The translations under genes and the position numbers were made by a program. A model generated the notes under the pieces. The model did not search any database and was not told the origin of the DNA. It saw only the letters and a list, made by a program, of their open reading frames with translations. A stretch of DNA of 64,000 nucleotides from Siphonodentalium dalli (Eukaryota > Mollusca > Scaphopoda > Gadilida > Siphonodentaliidae), in assembly GCA_032622095.1 (NCBI GenBank), contig CP136064.1, positions 139,517,954-139,581,953 of the forward strand. The letters run 5' to 3'. Positions 38,770-49,480 of the stretch are shown piece after piece (within the stretch, counting starts at the first letter, position 1; each line of letters opens with the position of its first letter).

Positions 38770-39055
38770 ACAAATAATCCAGTCGCTATATGCTTTGGAG
38801 TATTCCGATTACCATTGAACATAGCATATACAATATCTTGGCCAAGATTTAGAATCTTTTGATGAGTATCAGACTTCTTCTCGCGACTAAGAGTCAACTC
38901 ATCTTGATTTGGATCCAGGATTAAACTAAGAAGAGTATACAAGCTATCAGGAATACAGTCCTCAGCTGCCTTTGTAGAAATAGAGTAACCTATGTGTTTT
39001 GACGATGATTTCATATCAGAGTGAACTCTCAATGCTACATGGTAGAATTCTTTCA
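38192..39055. repeat. Left copy of the long direct repeat flanking LINE-1
   Basis: The 864 bases from AAATACTCTATTATTTTCAT to GGTAGAATTCTTTCA recur at 44,348-45,193. Differences include a 7-base and a 12-base gap and extra or missing TGTAAT units. The repeat contains the right half of the hAT-like element and a piece of the nuclease-like coding sequence (38,778-39,055), so it copies pre-existing target sequence and is not part of the LINE. Confidence 0.95.
38770..39055 (-). pseudogene. Duplicated N-terminal piece of the nuclease-like protein
   Basis: Minus-strand reading KEFYHVALRVHSDMKSSSKH continues to ILNLGQDIVYAMFNGNRN and TPKHIATGLFVRL. The same residues, slightly changed, are encoded at 44,908-45,193. 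The piece ends at the hAT-like element on one side and at the 5' end of LINE-1 on the other. The 173-codon frame covering it is a chimera whose first 65 or so codons are antisense to LINE-1. GNRNTPKHIATG looks like the most conserved stretch. Confidence 0.7.
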
Positions 39056-39793
39056 AAAATGAAGTATGGGAAAGTAAGTTATTCCAAGAAGCAGTTAAAG
39101 ATTTCATGGGAGGTTTTGAACAAAAATGTAACGAACTATTCTTCAACCAAAATATTTCTTCAAACAAAACTATGCATGACTCTCCAAATTTGTATACCCC
39201 AACCCACACTGTACCAATATCCAAATCTCCCTCTCCAGTTAAATCACAACTAGACACACCACACAGTGTAACGTGTATTCAACCTTTTCGTGGATCCAGC
39301 AAGGATGATACAAGTGTGAATAGTATTGACTGTGAAGATGAACGTATACCGAAATCAAGACACTCGTTACATGCAGCTACTCAGTTCGATGCCAACATAA
39401 CTTACAACGGAGATAACGCTACAGACCGCACATTCACAGGAGACGTCAATGGTCAACATAAAAATGATGAATTTGAACACCAAAGCAATCAACATCGCCG
39501 ACGGAATGCAGAACCCATAAAAACAGAACGATTTTACTTAGGGAACATCAGTAATGATCTAGATCGACGCACTATTGAACGCTACCTTAGCCGTAGAGGC
39601 GTCAAGTTCTCTATTGTTCGTTTGTATTATAGTGATCAGAAAAAATAAGTCGTATGCAAGAGTCAACGTATACAACGAGCATGTCGATATGGTCACAGAT
39701 TCTTTTATTTGGCCAAAGGGGTCATTCTGTCGTCCCTGGCTGTCTGGGTATGCTTACAGCAAGTATATCACTTCAAAACGTGATCGGTGGTAA
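39056..39793 (+). pseudogene. LINE-1 ORF1 remnant
   Basis: The frame from the left border through 39,648 is hydrophilic and rich in S, T, N and D, ending with FYLGNISNDLDRRTIERYLS, RRGVKFSIVRLYYSDQKK. After a one-base shift near 39,645 it continues SYARVNVYNEHVDMV, then FIWPKGSFCRPW and stops at 39,793. This arrangement, a folded region followed by a WP-x-G-x3-CRPW ending, is what I know from the C-terminal part of ORF1 proteins in several LINE groups, where it is thought to bind RNA. No zinc knuckle is visible, perhaps because of the 5' truncation. Confidence 0.6.
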
Positions 39794-40039
39794 TCATGCA
39801 CGTCCGTAGGAGTTGCTTCTTTAACTTGAAGCAAATCGGTTATAACTGAATATTTTTAAAGTAATATAGTTGGATAGTTACTGTTTGTTTTCATGCTTTA
39901 TATTTTCTTATGCTGGATATGCATTTGTCTTTATAATACACCAAATATTATATGAATATTTGAATCGCTATTAAGCACAACCTTTTAAATGTACGCACTT
40001 CATCTTATGTGCGTCATTTTGTTATATTTTCACAGCAAA

Positions 40040-43000
40040 ATGCTCTTCTGTACATGGAACGCGAATGGCATCATGTCAAGCGGCCATTATTTGAGTAGAA
40101 TATTGGATGGGCAGACTATAGATTTCTGTGGCATATCTGAAAACTGGCTTCCAGCTAAGAGTGCGAGCTTCATGAATTCAATTTCGAAACATTACCGATG
40201 CCATACTGTTTGTGATTTTTCACAACGGCTTCCCCAACAGTGGGGTCGCTATAAAGGCGGGGTCGCTCTCTTTTGGAAAACAGAATATTACGATCGTGTA
40301 TCAATCATCGATTTTAATGATGACAGAATTGTTGGTCTCCAATATAGACTATCTAAGCATAAATATATGTATATATTTCAGGTATATTTACCATCATCTA
40401 ATTATCCAATTGTTGCATATGAAGACTATATTATGAAAGTTAAAGATGTCATTAAAAGCTACTCACGTTTGGGCACACTTGTTGTGATGGGCGACTTCAA
40501 TGCTAGTCTCAGTAAACCAGGTAGACGACAAAAACTTCTAAAAAAATTGTTGAAAAAGGCAGAATGTACATCACTGATAGAGAATAGTCTTTGTGATGAT
40601 ATTTGTTCAACATATGTTAATCATGATGGGAGTGATTGCTCAAATATTGACCATGTGATAATAAAATACTCTGACTTACCTTTCGTAGCTAACGTTCGCA
40701 TAATTGATGATTCTGCACTCAATGTTTCGAATCACAGGCCGGTGCAAGTTGAACGTAACTGTGACGCGGGCACCATACCTGATTCCAATGGGTCGAGTGC
40801 GGATATCTCAAGATTGAAGTGGCGTTTGCTCGCCCAGATGAAAATTTAGTTAAACAGTACCAACATATATTAGCTTCCTTATTGCCACACAGTGAAACGC
40901 GTGTACACGATACAATCAATTTGGACTTGTATTACAATTCATTGGTAGCTTCTATGAAACAAGCAGCGCAACAATCGATTCCAATATGTAAATTCAAAAG
41001 TCACAAAAAACCATTTTGGAATGAAAATCTGAAAGAACTTCACAAAAAAATGTCCATTCTTAGAAATGATTGGATTAAAGAGGGTAGACCGCGTAGTCAT
41101 GAACACAGCTCTTTCCAGCTGTATAAAGACTCAAAGAGACACTTTCGGAGCTTATATCGGTCCATCTCATCCGACTTTATGAGAGAACAACTGAACGAAA
41201 TTGATCGCTGCGCTGAGATAGATAATGATCACTTCTTCAGATTACTAAACGCAAAAAGAGCAAATAACGGCACTCTGGGTGCCTCATATTTCGAACATGA
41301 TGGCTCGATTATCCGAGATACAGATGACATATTAAGTGCCTGGTCTTCCTATTACAAAACATTATACTCACCATTGAATGACTCATTGTTCGATGACAAT
41401 CACTACTCGGTCGTTACCGACACAGTTAAAAGATTGAAAGATGATATAATTTCAAAGAGTCTAGATGATCATCTTACTTACCCTGTCAGTATAAGTGAAC
41501 TGTCTTCTCTTATTCCCACTTTGAACAAGAACAAGTCACAGGGTTATGACGGTTTAGTTTATGAACACATTATATATGGCGGTGAAACTATTTTGAAATG
41601 TATTGCTTTTTTATTTTCATGTATGTTAAAATTCACTCATGTTCCAGATGATGCAAAAAAAGGCATAATGATCTCACTTTTTAAGGGAGGAAACAAGTCA
41701 GCACATAGTTTCAACAATTATAGGGCTATCACCATATTGCCAGTAATGTATAAATTGTTTGAGAAACTTTTAAAATCCCGGTTGGAAACCAATGCCCCAC
41801 ATCTCACAAATATTCACCCACTTCAAAACGGGTTTCAGAAAAATTCAAATTGTCTAGCGACTTCTTTCCTCCTGAAAGAATGTATATCTTACACAGCTGA
41901 AAGAGGCAGCAAACTATTTGCTTTCTTCCTTGATGTACAAAAGGCCTTCGATACTGTCTGGATCGATGGCCTCTTGTACAAACTCCACCAGCGGGGCATA
42001 ACTGGTTCCATGTGGCGCATGCTGTGTTGTTTATTAACAAATATTCAATGCTGTGTGAGGTATAAATGTAAATATTCTGAGTACTTCTTACTGAAACAAG
42101 GAGCCAGACAGGGAAGTATTCTCTCACCTCTGATGTACATGCTCTACGTTGACACACCCATTTCTGACTTAGCCAACTAAAACTACGGTTTAATGGTTTA
42201 TTCAGTTTGTTGCGCTGCACCTACACAGGCTGATGATATGGTCTTACTCTCATTGTCAAAACGTGGACTACAGAACCTTCTTAATATATGTTCCCAGTAC
42301 AGTAGGAAATGGCGATTTCTCTATAACCCAAGCAAAACTGTCACAATAGTGTTTAATGAACCAAAAGCTGAATTCGCGAGGTTCATTCAAAACAGGAAGT
42401 TGTATCTTCTAGGTCAAGAAATTTCAGAAAAAAACAGAAGCTACACACCTTGGTATCCTCTTTGACAAATATAATTTCAATCACCCCCTTGTGGAAGCAA
42501 TAAGAGAAAAACAAAGAGACACATATTTTATGCTCTCAAATTCAGTTGCTGTAAGATATACAAATCTATCATCCTTCCCAGATCTCTTTATGGGTCTGAA
42601 CTCTTGTGGCAATTAGGCAAGAGTGATACAGACCGCCTGGAGAAAACACACCGATTTTGTTTAAAGAACTTTCAGGGATTGCCCACGCGAGCAAGAACTG
42701 TCATTGTAGAGGGCTCAGTCGGTATACCCTCCCTTGCCACACTTATTGACAAAAGAAAACTTTCTCTTATGGGATCCCTATGCAGAAGAGACCCCAAAAC
42801 ATCTTCATCTGAGATATTTCTCTTACGAATGCATGAATCCTTAACTGACACAATACGCCCCTCAAAATTATTTTTGAATGAGCTAATCATAATCTTATTA
42901 AGGTATGGTTTACTTGATTTCATTACGAACTTTGCTGATGATAATACCTTCCCAACTAAAGATAGTTGGAAGAATCTTGTAAATGTAGCCATTGATACAA

Positions 43001-43455
43001 AGTATAGTGAGATTTGGAAAACAACAATTTCTGGTGATCCGTGGCTCTATATTTTCAGTCAAATTCAAAGTGAATTTTCGCTGTCATTTTTATGGCGCGT
43101 ATGCCGTGCTCATCCTCAATTCAAAGACGAATTTCTTCAGGTGGGAAGAATAATATCACAAACAACATATGACCAAAAGGGAGTTTGTTATGCGTGTCTG
43201 CACATATTGTTCGATTGCCCATCAGGTTGCGAAATTCGAAATGTTATATGGTACAAGATAATTGATCACTTTGGGATCAATTTCTACATTATGCTGGACA
43301 ATCTGAACACACCAGATCTTGCGGCAATATTTTTAGGGCACATACCCGACATTGCTGACAACTTGATACCATTTCTTGATAAATACAAATTTGTCACATT
43401 TTTCTTTAGAAATACAGCAAAATTATGGGCAAATTATAGTAAACTAACGCAATAA
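40040..43455 (+). pseudogene. LINE-1 ORF2: endonuclease and reverse transcriptase, broken
   Basis: Starting at MLFCTWNANGIMSS (40,040), an APE-type endonuclease follows with VVMGDFNASL, CSNIDHVI and NVSNHRPVQVE. A frameshift at about 40,825 leads into the reverse transcriptase (40,819-42,180): GYDGLVYEH, YRAITILPVMYKLFE, LQNGFQKNS, FFLDVQKAFDTVW, QGARQGSILSPLMYMLYVD. A TAA at 42,178-42,180 interrupts the frame, which continues in the same phase to PTQADDMVLLS, the catalytic box. Here Q replaces the usual aromatic residue before ADD. Further shifts near 42,430 and 42,550 lead to the C-terminal frame (42,604-43,455), which contains a CYACLHILFDC cysteine-histidine cluster. Function would have been nicking and reverse-transcribing at a genomic target. 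It is inactive now. Confidence 0.85.
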
Positions 43456-44347
43456 TTGTTGGCTAACAGAGGGACATCACGGTGCTGAAAACGATTAATC
43501 ATTACGTACTGTTGACTGGACTCTCTGGTCGCCACCATGTTGTGGTAAATAGAGGGGGTGGGCCGATGGTATGTAGCGAGTATTTAAAAAAAAAAAATTG
43601 GAATGCTGATATCCCGCGAACAGAGTCGGGACAATTCCAAAATGATAACGCTCATCGCGTTACTTGAACGTCTTTCACTTTCTCTTACATCCTATAATTC
43701 ATATACTCGCTGCAAGCTATTGGTCCATATATGGCCTCTATATTGACTTATTGATTTTTTGTTGTTGAATGAATGTGCGAGGGTACTGTTGTGTCACCGT
43801 GTACTTGAGTATGTGCATATGTATGGATATGTGTAACGAGTATATGTGGGTATGGGTGACTGTGCGTATGCACGTATACATGTATACGTGCGTGAGTCTG
43901 TGTGGCTGTATATCAGGACCCAGGGAAGTAGGTATGTAATAGGCTTGTATGTATGGATGTATGGATTGATGCACATGTAAGTATATATGTACGACAGGTG
44001 TACTTGTACGTTCCGTTGCGTGTGTTCGTCAGTATGTAAGGGGTTAATGTGGCTACGTGCATGAATGGATGCATACATGTTGCAAATATGTAAGTATGTA
44101 ATACGTGCATGATGGCCCGAATGTGTGCACTTAGGTCTATGTAAATATGTTATTAACATGAAGGGTAGTCTTTGTTGTTGATAAAACTTCGATGGCTCTT
44201 TTCGGCCATCTTTAGCCTCCGTGCCGTGGGACCCTCGGTCGGGAACGAAGTCTTTCTGTCGTATTGTTTTTTGTTCTTGAATTCTTTGTAAAAAACAAAT
44301 ATGTATGTTTATCCACTCTTCGTTATCGGAGGATTAAAGATATATAT
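43456..44347 (+). other. LINE-1 3' untranslated region
   Basis: Non-coding. It contains a GTATGT-rich, purine-pyrimidine alternating stretch (about 43,790-44,160) that produces three spurious minus-strand frames rich in H, T, Y and I. It ends at the right direct repeat. Confidence 0.7.
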
Positions 44348-45193
44348 AAAATACTCTATTATTTTCATTTTATAGCAAATTGAAGCATCAAGATGTCTAT
44401 GAATCACACAAGCACCATCAGCAAGTGATGAACAACCTACTAGGATATTTCAGTATGCAAAAAGATCGGTCAAGAATGCCAAAGCATTGAAGATAGTTAG
44501 CAAAGTTCATAAATCTCTGATATCATTCTAATTTCTAGAAGATCAACCCCCGACTACACGCTGCCAATGCAACATGCTGGGATTGCCAGCTATAAATCAC
44601 GATTCACTCAGTTCTACGAACACCTGTACATTGACTGCTCTGTACCAAGTGTGCTTCACTGTGTATTTCATCTTGCTTGTATTAAATTTATGTTTTGTTA
44701 TCAAAAAGAGTTTATATAAATAAAAAGTGTTCCTACTTCAATGATGTGCTGAAATGTAATTGTAATTGTAATTGAATTACATTTCAAAGTAATTGTAATT
44801 GTAATTAATTACATTGTGAAATAAATGTAATGGGAATTGTAATTGAAAAATGTTGAAGTAATTGTAATTGTAATTAATTACATTCACAAGTAATTGCCCC
44901 AAGCCTGACAACTAATCCAGTCGCTATATGCTTTGGAGTATTCCGATTACCATTGAACATAGCATATACAATATCTTGGCCAAGATTTAGAATCTTTTGA
45001 TGAGTATCAGACTTCTTCTTGCGACTAAGAGTCAACTCATCTCGATTTGGATCCAGGATTAAGCTAAGAAGAGTATAAAAGCTATCAGGAATACAGTCCT
45101 CATCTGCCTTTGTAGAAATAGAGTAACCTATGTGTTTTGACGATGATGTAATATCAGAGTGAACTCTCAATGCTACATGGTAGAATTCTTTCA
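44348..45193. repeat. Right copy of the long direct repeat flanking LINE-1
   Basis: 846 bases matching 38,192-39,055. It contains the right part of the hAT-like element (44,348-44,907), its target duplication ACAACTAA (44,908-44,915) and coding sequence of the nuclease-like protein. To the right the coding sequence continues uninterrupted, so this copy keeps the original junction. Confidence 0.95.
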
Positions 45194-45587
45194 TAATACT
45201 AGTATCACTATCTTGATCCACCGATGCATCAGATTGAAAATTACATAGAAGTTCATTGTCTTTTGATTCAAACAAATTGTTCAGCTCCTCGATACTATTA
45301 TCGTTTGTGCATGAAGAAAACACCAAGCTTGGGACTGTCTTATTTCTCTGTCTGCGAAATATAATTTCCGGGCCATAGTGTGCTTGGAGTTTGAGTTTCA
45401 GTGTACTTCAGCGAATATTGTTGGCACTTGTTGGACAATTCTTAGATATGAGCTCTTCATATTGTTGTACGACTGCATCCATTTGAAACACATGTCCTTG
45501 CTGAAAGCCAAAATCGACCAGACTGATGAGATTATTCAAGGCAGAAGTATCCGAAGCCATCACTGATTCATTTTCTTCTGTATTATC
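44908..45587 (-). pseudogene. N-terminal part of the nuclease-like protein with one in-frame stop
   Basis: One minus-strand frame runs from the LINE-2 border (45,587) to the hAT-like target site (44,908). It includes LVDFGFQQGHVFQMDAVVQQ, KNCPTSANNIR, a TGA stop at 45,408-45,410, STLKLKLQAHYGPEIIF, VFSSCTNDNSIEELNNLFES, KEFYHVALRVHSD and GNRNTPKHIATGLVVRL. Apart from the single stop the frame is open for about 225 codons. The sequence STLKLKLQAHYG followed by a gap and VFSS recalls a conserved N-terminal stretch I associate with this uncharacterised family. The true start would lie beyond LINE-2, outside the window. The in-frame stop and the insertions make this copy a pseudogene. Confidence 0.65.
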
Positions 45588-45652
45588 TTCTGAATTATCT
45601 ACTATCACTTACAATATTTTATATCCGCGTTCGCGATATGCTTTCAATTCGA

Positions 45653-45705
<53 letters not shown>

Positions 45706-46322
45706 TCGTGAAAATTATGGAAGTCAGGAACTCAGTTACGTCTTCATTGCTTCAAATATGCTTCATCTATACATACCCCGACCCGAAAATTAAGTATTAA
45801 CCCACCCCCACCCCTTCGCTCGACCAGCACACACATCACCATTCTTATCAATTACTCAATTAAAATGACCCTCGATGGCAAAATCATTTGTGCTAGTTTT
45901 TCCGCTAACATATAAAGTTGCGTCCCCAATGGTAATGTGAATATTTACAATTGATCATAGTTAAATTTTCCCCAAACTTAGTAGAAAGCGACATTACCCA
46001 GGTTGGCATAGCACCTGAGTACTAACTTATTAGTTTCATGCTCTCCATAAAGTCCATAATACGTATATTTAAAATCAAAATTACTTGATATTCATTAACT
46101 AAGTTATTAGCATATCGCACGGCGCCTATCACGCGCAATTGCATTCAATTGGGAGAGCCCCCCCCCAATAAAACCAGCCCATCTCATACATAATAGAATA
46201 GGAGAAACCTAAGGCAAGCTAACCCATCAAATTCTGCCTACGAGAAATCACCAAAAACAAAAATTTATTTCACTGCTCGCATAAATGTTTATATATATAA
46301 AGCCTGACACACTAATTATCTA
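45588..46322 (-). other. LINE-2 3' untranslated region with a TA microsatellite
   Basis: About 735 bases between the ORF2 stop (46,323-46,325) and the border with the nuclease-like coding sequence. Near its 3' end is a TA repeat at 45,652-45,703, and a C8 run lies at about 46,160. The same sequence, with its own longer TA run, is present at 51,274-52,043. Confidence 0.85.
45652..45703. repeat. TA microsatellite in LINE-2 3' region
   Basis: A pure alternating AT run inside the LINE-2 3' untranslated region, longer in the second copy (51,341-51,398). Confidence 0.95.
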
Positions 46323-48872
46323 TCATTCGTTCCGTGTGCTTTTCTCCCTCACAAGTTGGCACAAGTGATACAAAAACAAGGCAGTGTCGATGATAACGCT
46401 GTCCAGTGACACTGCTATTTCTGTGTGAATGGGCACAGGTTGACCTCCCAGTATGAGGGCCATCATTTGCTGCATAGATAATGAGTCCAGGAAGAGGTAT
46501 ATTCTGATGCCATATTTGTCAATAATCAGATCCCAGTAACAGTTTCGAATTTGGACTATAACATCAGCTTGGCAGGACCAAAGTACATGCGAAAGCTCAT
46601 AGTCAAACCGTGAATCGCACATTCTGTATACAGAGTTGTTGTCGTAGGTTGACTTGTTAAGTAGCAAGGCAAGATTTCTTAGCGGCATCGATAGAAGTCG
46701 GTTTGATTTTAATATCCGCCATATGTTCCACATATCGTTAGGGTAAGGATGACATCGAAGAACAAGGGCGAAATTTGGATTGTCTCTAGCTGATTGATGC
46801 CAGAAAGCACAATAGTCCGCCTCGACACTGGAATGGACGAGTTTCTTCCAGACATCATTCGAAGGGAAGGTACCTTTATCCAGATATAAGCGCATGTGGT
46901 CAAACAGTTTATATTTCTCCAACAGGGGAATTATATCAGAGACGAATCCGGACATTACATTTCCGTACAAAAGATGCTGGTATACCCTGCAGAGGAAGAG
47001 CTTGAGAGGCACCTGATGGTGTGTTGGTAGATGGATGAGTTTTTCCAAGAAGCACAACTTGCGAATGTGGATTTGTCGTTCGATTGGTAACACTCCTAAG
47101 AGACCAAGTGTCATATTAGTTGAAGCACGGGAAGGTAGAGACTGTGCGTATTTTACACAGTTTCGGAATGAACGCTCTATATTGAGAAGAGCAGTGTTGT
47201 TGTTCATGTGAAGTAACTCGCATCCATATAATGCCTTTGGTAGCACAACACATTTTAACAGTTTTGATATGACTGCTGGGGAACACGACTTGACAGCTTC
47301 CTTTCCTGCTATTGCAAAATATGTGTTCCTAAGTTTGTTCGACATTAGCTGCGACCTGACTGTTACACTGTTGAGTTTGCTTTGAAGGATTCCTAGATGC
47401 ATGCATTCCTGCTCCTCGGATAGAACGTTTTTTTCCAATGGTCAATACCATTGGAGTGGTGTGCGCGCGAATGGGTTCATTAAACACAACAACTTTACTT
47501 TTTGATTCAGAAAAGTTGAAGCGCCATTTGACGCTATAGTCATGGCATACCCCCAGCTGGTGGTCGAGTCCCTCCTTTGTGAGCGAAGTTATGACAATGT
47601 CGTCAGCTGTTGTCGGTGCTGCACAGGAAGTTCCATGGATGGTGAGTCCTCGGTTTGAGTTCGCAAGTAGCGTCAGCATTTCGTCCACATAAAGTAAATA
47701 GAAAAAAGGTGAACATACGGCTCCTTGTCGGGTTCCTTGTGCAATGGAGAGAGAGCCCGATAGACAGTCGTTTATCATAACTTTGCTGGAACAGTGTGTG
47801 AGCATATTTTTCATGATCCTCAGAAGCTTTCCCCGTATACCGAATTTATAGAGTTTGACAATCAAGCCAGAGTGCCACACCCGATCAAACGCCTTCTGAC
47901 TGTCAAGGAAGCAGGTGAAGATGCGAGAGTTCCTATCCTTGATATAGTATACCGATTCCTGGAGCACAAAAGAAGTCATTGTGCAACTGATATATTTTTG
48001 GAAGCCGTTCTGGAGTTGCGAAGGGAAGTTTGCACGTAACGAACTCGACTTGATCCGATTTAAGAGAGTACCTTCAAAGAGTTTGTATAAAACAGAAAGC
48101 AGCGTTATTGCGCGGTAACTGTCTGGTTTGTGCTTCGGTTTCGGTGATCCCTTGAATAAGGGCACACTAAGACCCACTTTCATCTCCGGGGGTATGTGCT
48201 CGAGCGACATCATCCTGTTATAGAATGCAACTAACACTAACAGGAATGGGTCTGGACAATGAAACAGGTGTTCATTAACGATACCATCTATGCCACCAGA
48301 TTTGTTATATTTGAGAGTCTTGATCGCCGTTTTAAGTTGGGACAGACATATTGCATCGCACAATAATTCACACGAGTAGTGTTCATTCGTCGAATCGAGA
48401 AAGGTTACCTTCTCTTCTGCGATTTGTTGGCTGAATAGTGGGTCACTGTGTGGAGTTTCTGCGTACAGATCATCGAAGTAGTCTCTCCAACCAGATAACA
48501 CATCGGTCGCATCGCGCACCACTTTACCATGGAAATCCATTTCCGAGAAGGGGGTACACTTTGATTTGTTTGAGTTTATGAGCCTCCAGAATGCACGTTG
48601 ATTAGAATTGGCAGCCGCTTCGATGTCGTCGTACACGATTTGATCAGAAGAGGACACCTCGTGACGAAGAGCTCGTCGAAACTCACGCTTTGCATTTTTA
48701 TAAGCAATGTAGGATGAATGGGTGGTCGAGTGAGGTTTCCCGTCGTGTAACCACCGATGCCAGCAGGCCTTTGACTGTTTTTGGAGATAACCCAACTGGT
48801 CGTTCCAGTAAGGCTTCAGATGTTTGTTGAACGTTTTACGATGTGTGGCACGATTAGCGGCTTCAGTTAAGG
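46323..48872 (-). pseudogene. LINE-2 ORF2: reverse transcriptase and C-terminal domain
   Basis: The frame 48,872-47,329 reads TNALTEAANRATHRKTFNKH, then PYWNDQLGYLQKQSKACW and the reverse transcriptase motifs SGGIDGIVNEH, SYRAITLLSVLYKLFEG, LQNGFQK, CFLDSQKAFDRVW, IAQGTRQGAVCSPFFYLLY and APTTADDIVITS. As in LINE-1, the residue before ADD is not aromatic (T here). A one-base shift at a T-run near 47,430 separates this from the second frame (47,438-46,323), which continues HLGILQSKLNSVTVRSQL and ends in MCDSRFDYELSHVLWSC, a cysteine-histidine cluster like that of LINE-1, and then the stop. Apart from the shift the 850-codon stretch is open, so LINE-2 decayed less than LINE-1. The residues at 48,877-49,002 belong to the LTR, not to the protein. 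Confidence 0.87.
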
Positions 48873-48876
48873 CGTT
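48873..48876. other. 4-bp target-site duplication CGTT, left
   Basis: CGTT precedes the left LTR and recurs at 57,598-57,601 after the right LTR. Counting it once restores the LINE-2 reading phase. Confidence 0.9.
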
Positions 48877-49306
48877 TGTGACATAACTACACATGCCCAT
48901 TATATTCCCATAACTTGATTCAAGGACATATATACCCCAAACTCGAATATCCGTGTTCGGTTCCTTAAGGAAAGAAACCTCACACGTCTTACTCCCCACC
49001 AAGACCTACACACAATGAAGAAGGCTCCCCAAATATGGTCATAGGAAATTACCATAACAGCGGGACCAATCCCGATGTGTATTACCAAATACCTCATTAT
49101 GTATTCACCCAAATGGTATATAAGTAAATACAATTCCCCAAGATATCATGCTTTTCCAATTCCACTTCCGAGCCTCTAATACGTAGAGACTCGACTATTC
49201 TAACACTAGGATCATCGATTGTCATATTTGTATACACTGCTTGTATCTTATTCACGACGTAATAAAGACGTGTACCTATATATATCTATGTGTCCATTAC
49301 CTCACA
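48877..49306 (+). repeat. Left LTR
   Basis: 430 bases with a TATA-like TATATAA at 49,117-49,123 and AATAAA at 49,261-49,266, spaced as expected for promoter and polyadenylation signal in an LTR. Compared with the right LTR it has 27 extra bases (CAAGGACATATATACCCC and following) between two short ATT-containing repeats, so the right copy probably lost them by slippage. Otherwise only a few substitutions separate the two. Confidence 0.92.
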
Positions 49307-49315
49307 TAGTATTAA

Positions 49316-49330
49316 TGGTACCGTGAACAG
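49316..49330 (+). other. Candidate primer-binding site
   Basis: TGGTACCGTGAACAG begins with the TGG expected opposite a tRNA CCA end and lies 9 bases after the left LTR. I cannot assign the tRNA from memory; the distance is slightly longer than usual. Confidence 0.4.
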
Positions 49331-49373
49331 TTCTGCGTCTCACTACTACACAGCTTGAAGTCTCAGCTACTAG

Positions 49374-49480
49374 ACGACCATTGCCAAGATACATACTAGA
49401 CGACCACTGCCAAGATAGATACTAGCGACCACTGCCAATATGCATACTAGACGGCCACTGACAAGATACATACTAGACCA
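49374..49480. repeat. 27-bp minisatellite in LTR element interior
   Basis: Four to five copies of a unit close to AGACGACCACTGCCAAGATA followed by catact, near 49,374, 49,398, 49,425, 49,451 and 49,475. Confidence 0.85.

Larger units (their letters stand above)
39056..44347 (+). mobile_element. LINE-1 here: 5'-truncated APE-type LINE, decayed
   Basis: An ORF1 remnant, an ORF2 with endonuclease and reverse transcriptase, and a 3' untranslated region of about 890 bases follow each other on the plus strand. ORF1 is already open at the left border (VWESKLFQEAVKDF before the first ATG), so the element is truncated inside ORF1. The 3' end is GGAGGATTAAAGATATATAT and has no long poly-A. At least five frame breaks or stops show it is dead. 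It sits between direct repeats of about 855 bases, much longer than usual LINE target duplications. Confidence 0.88.

Noticed and set aside
43738-44159. Minus-strand frames rich in H, T, Y and I
   Set aside because: They arise from the GTATGT-rich stretch in the LINE-1 3' region.
38192-45193. Reading the 855-bp direct repeats as LTRs of an LTR retrotransposon
   Set aside because: The enclosed element has an APE endonuclease and a non-LTR reverse transcriptase, the repeats lack TG..CA ends, and they contain pre-existing hAT and coding sequence.
48877-49133. The first residues of the 557-codon frame (before ALTEAANR) and the 77-codon minus frame
   Set aside because: They are translated LTR sequence, outside the LINE-2 protein.
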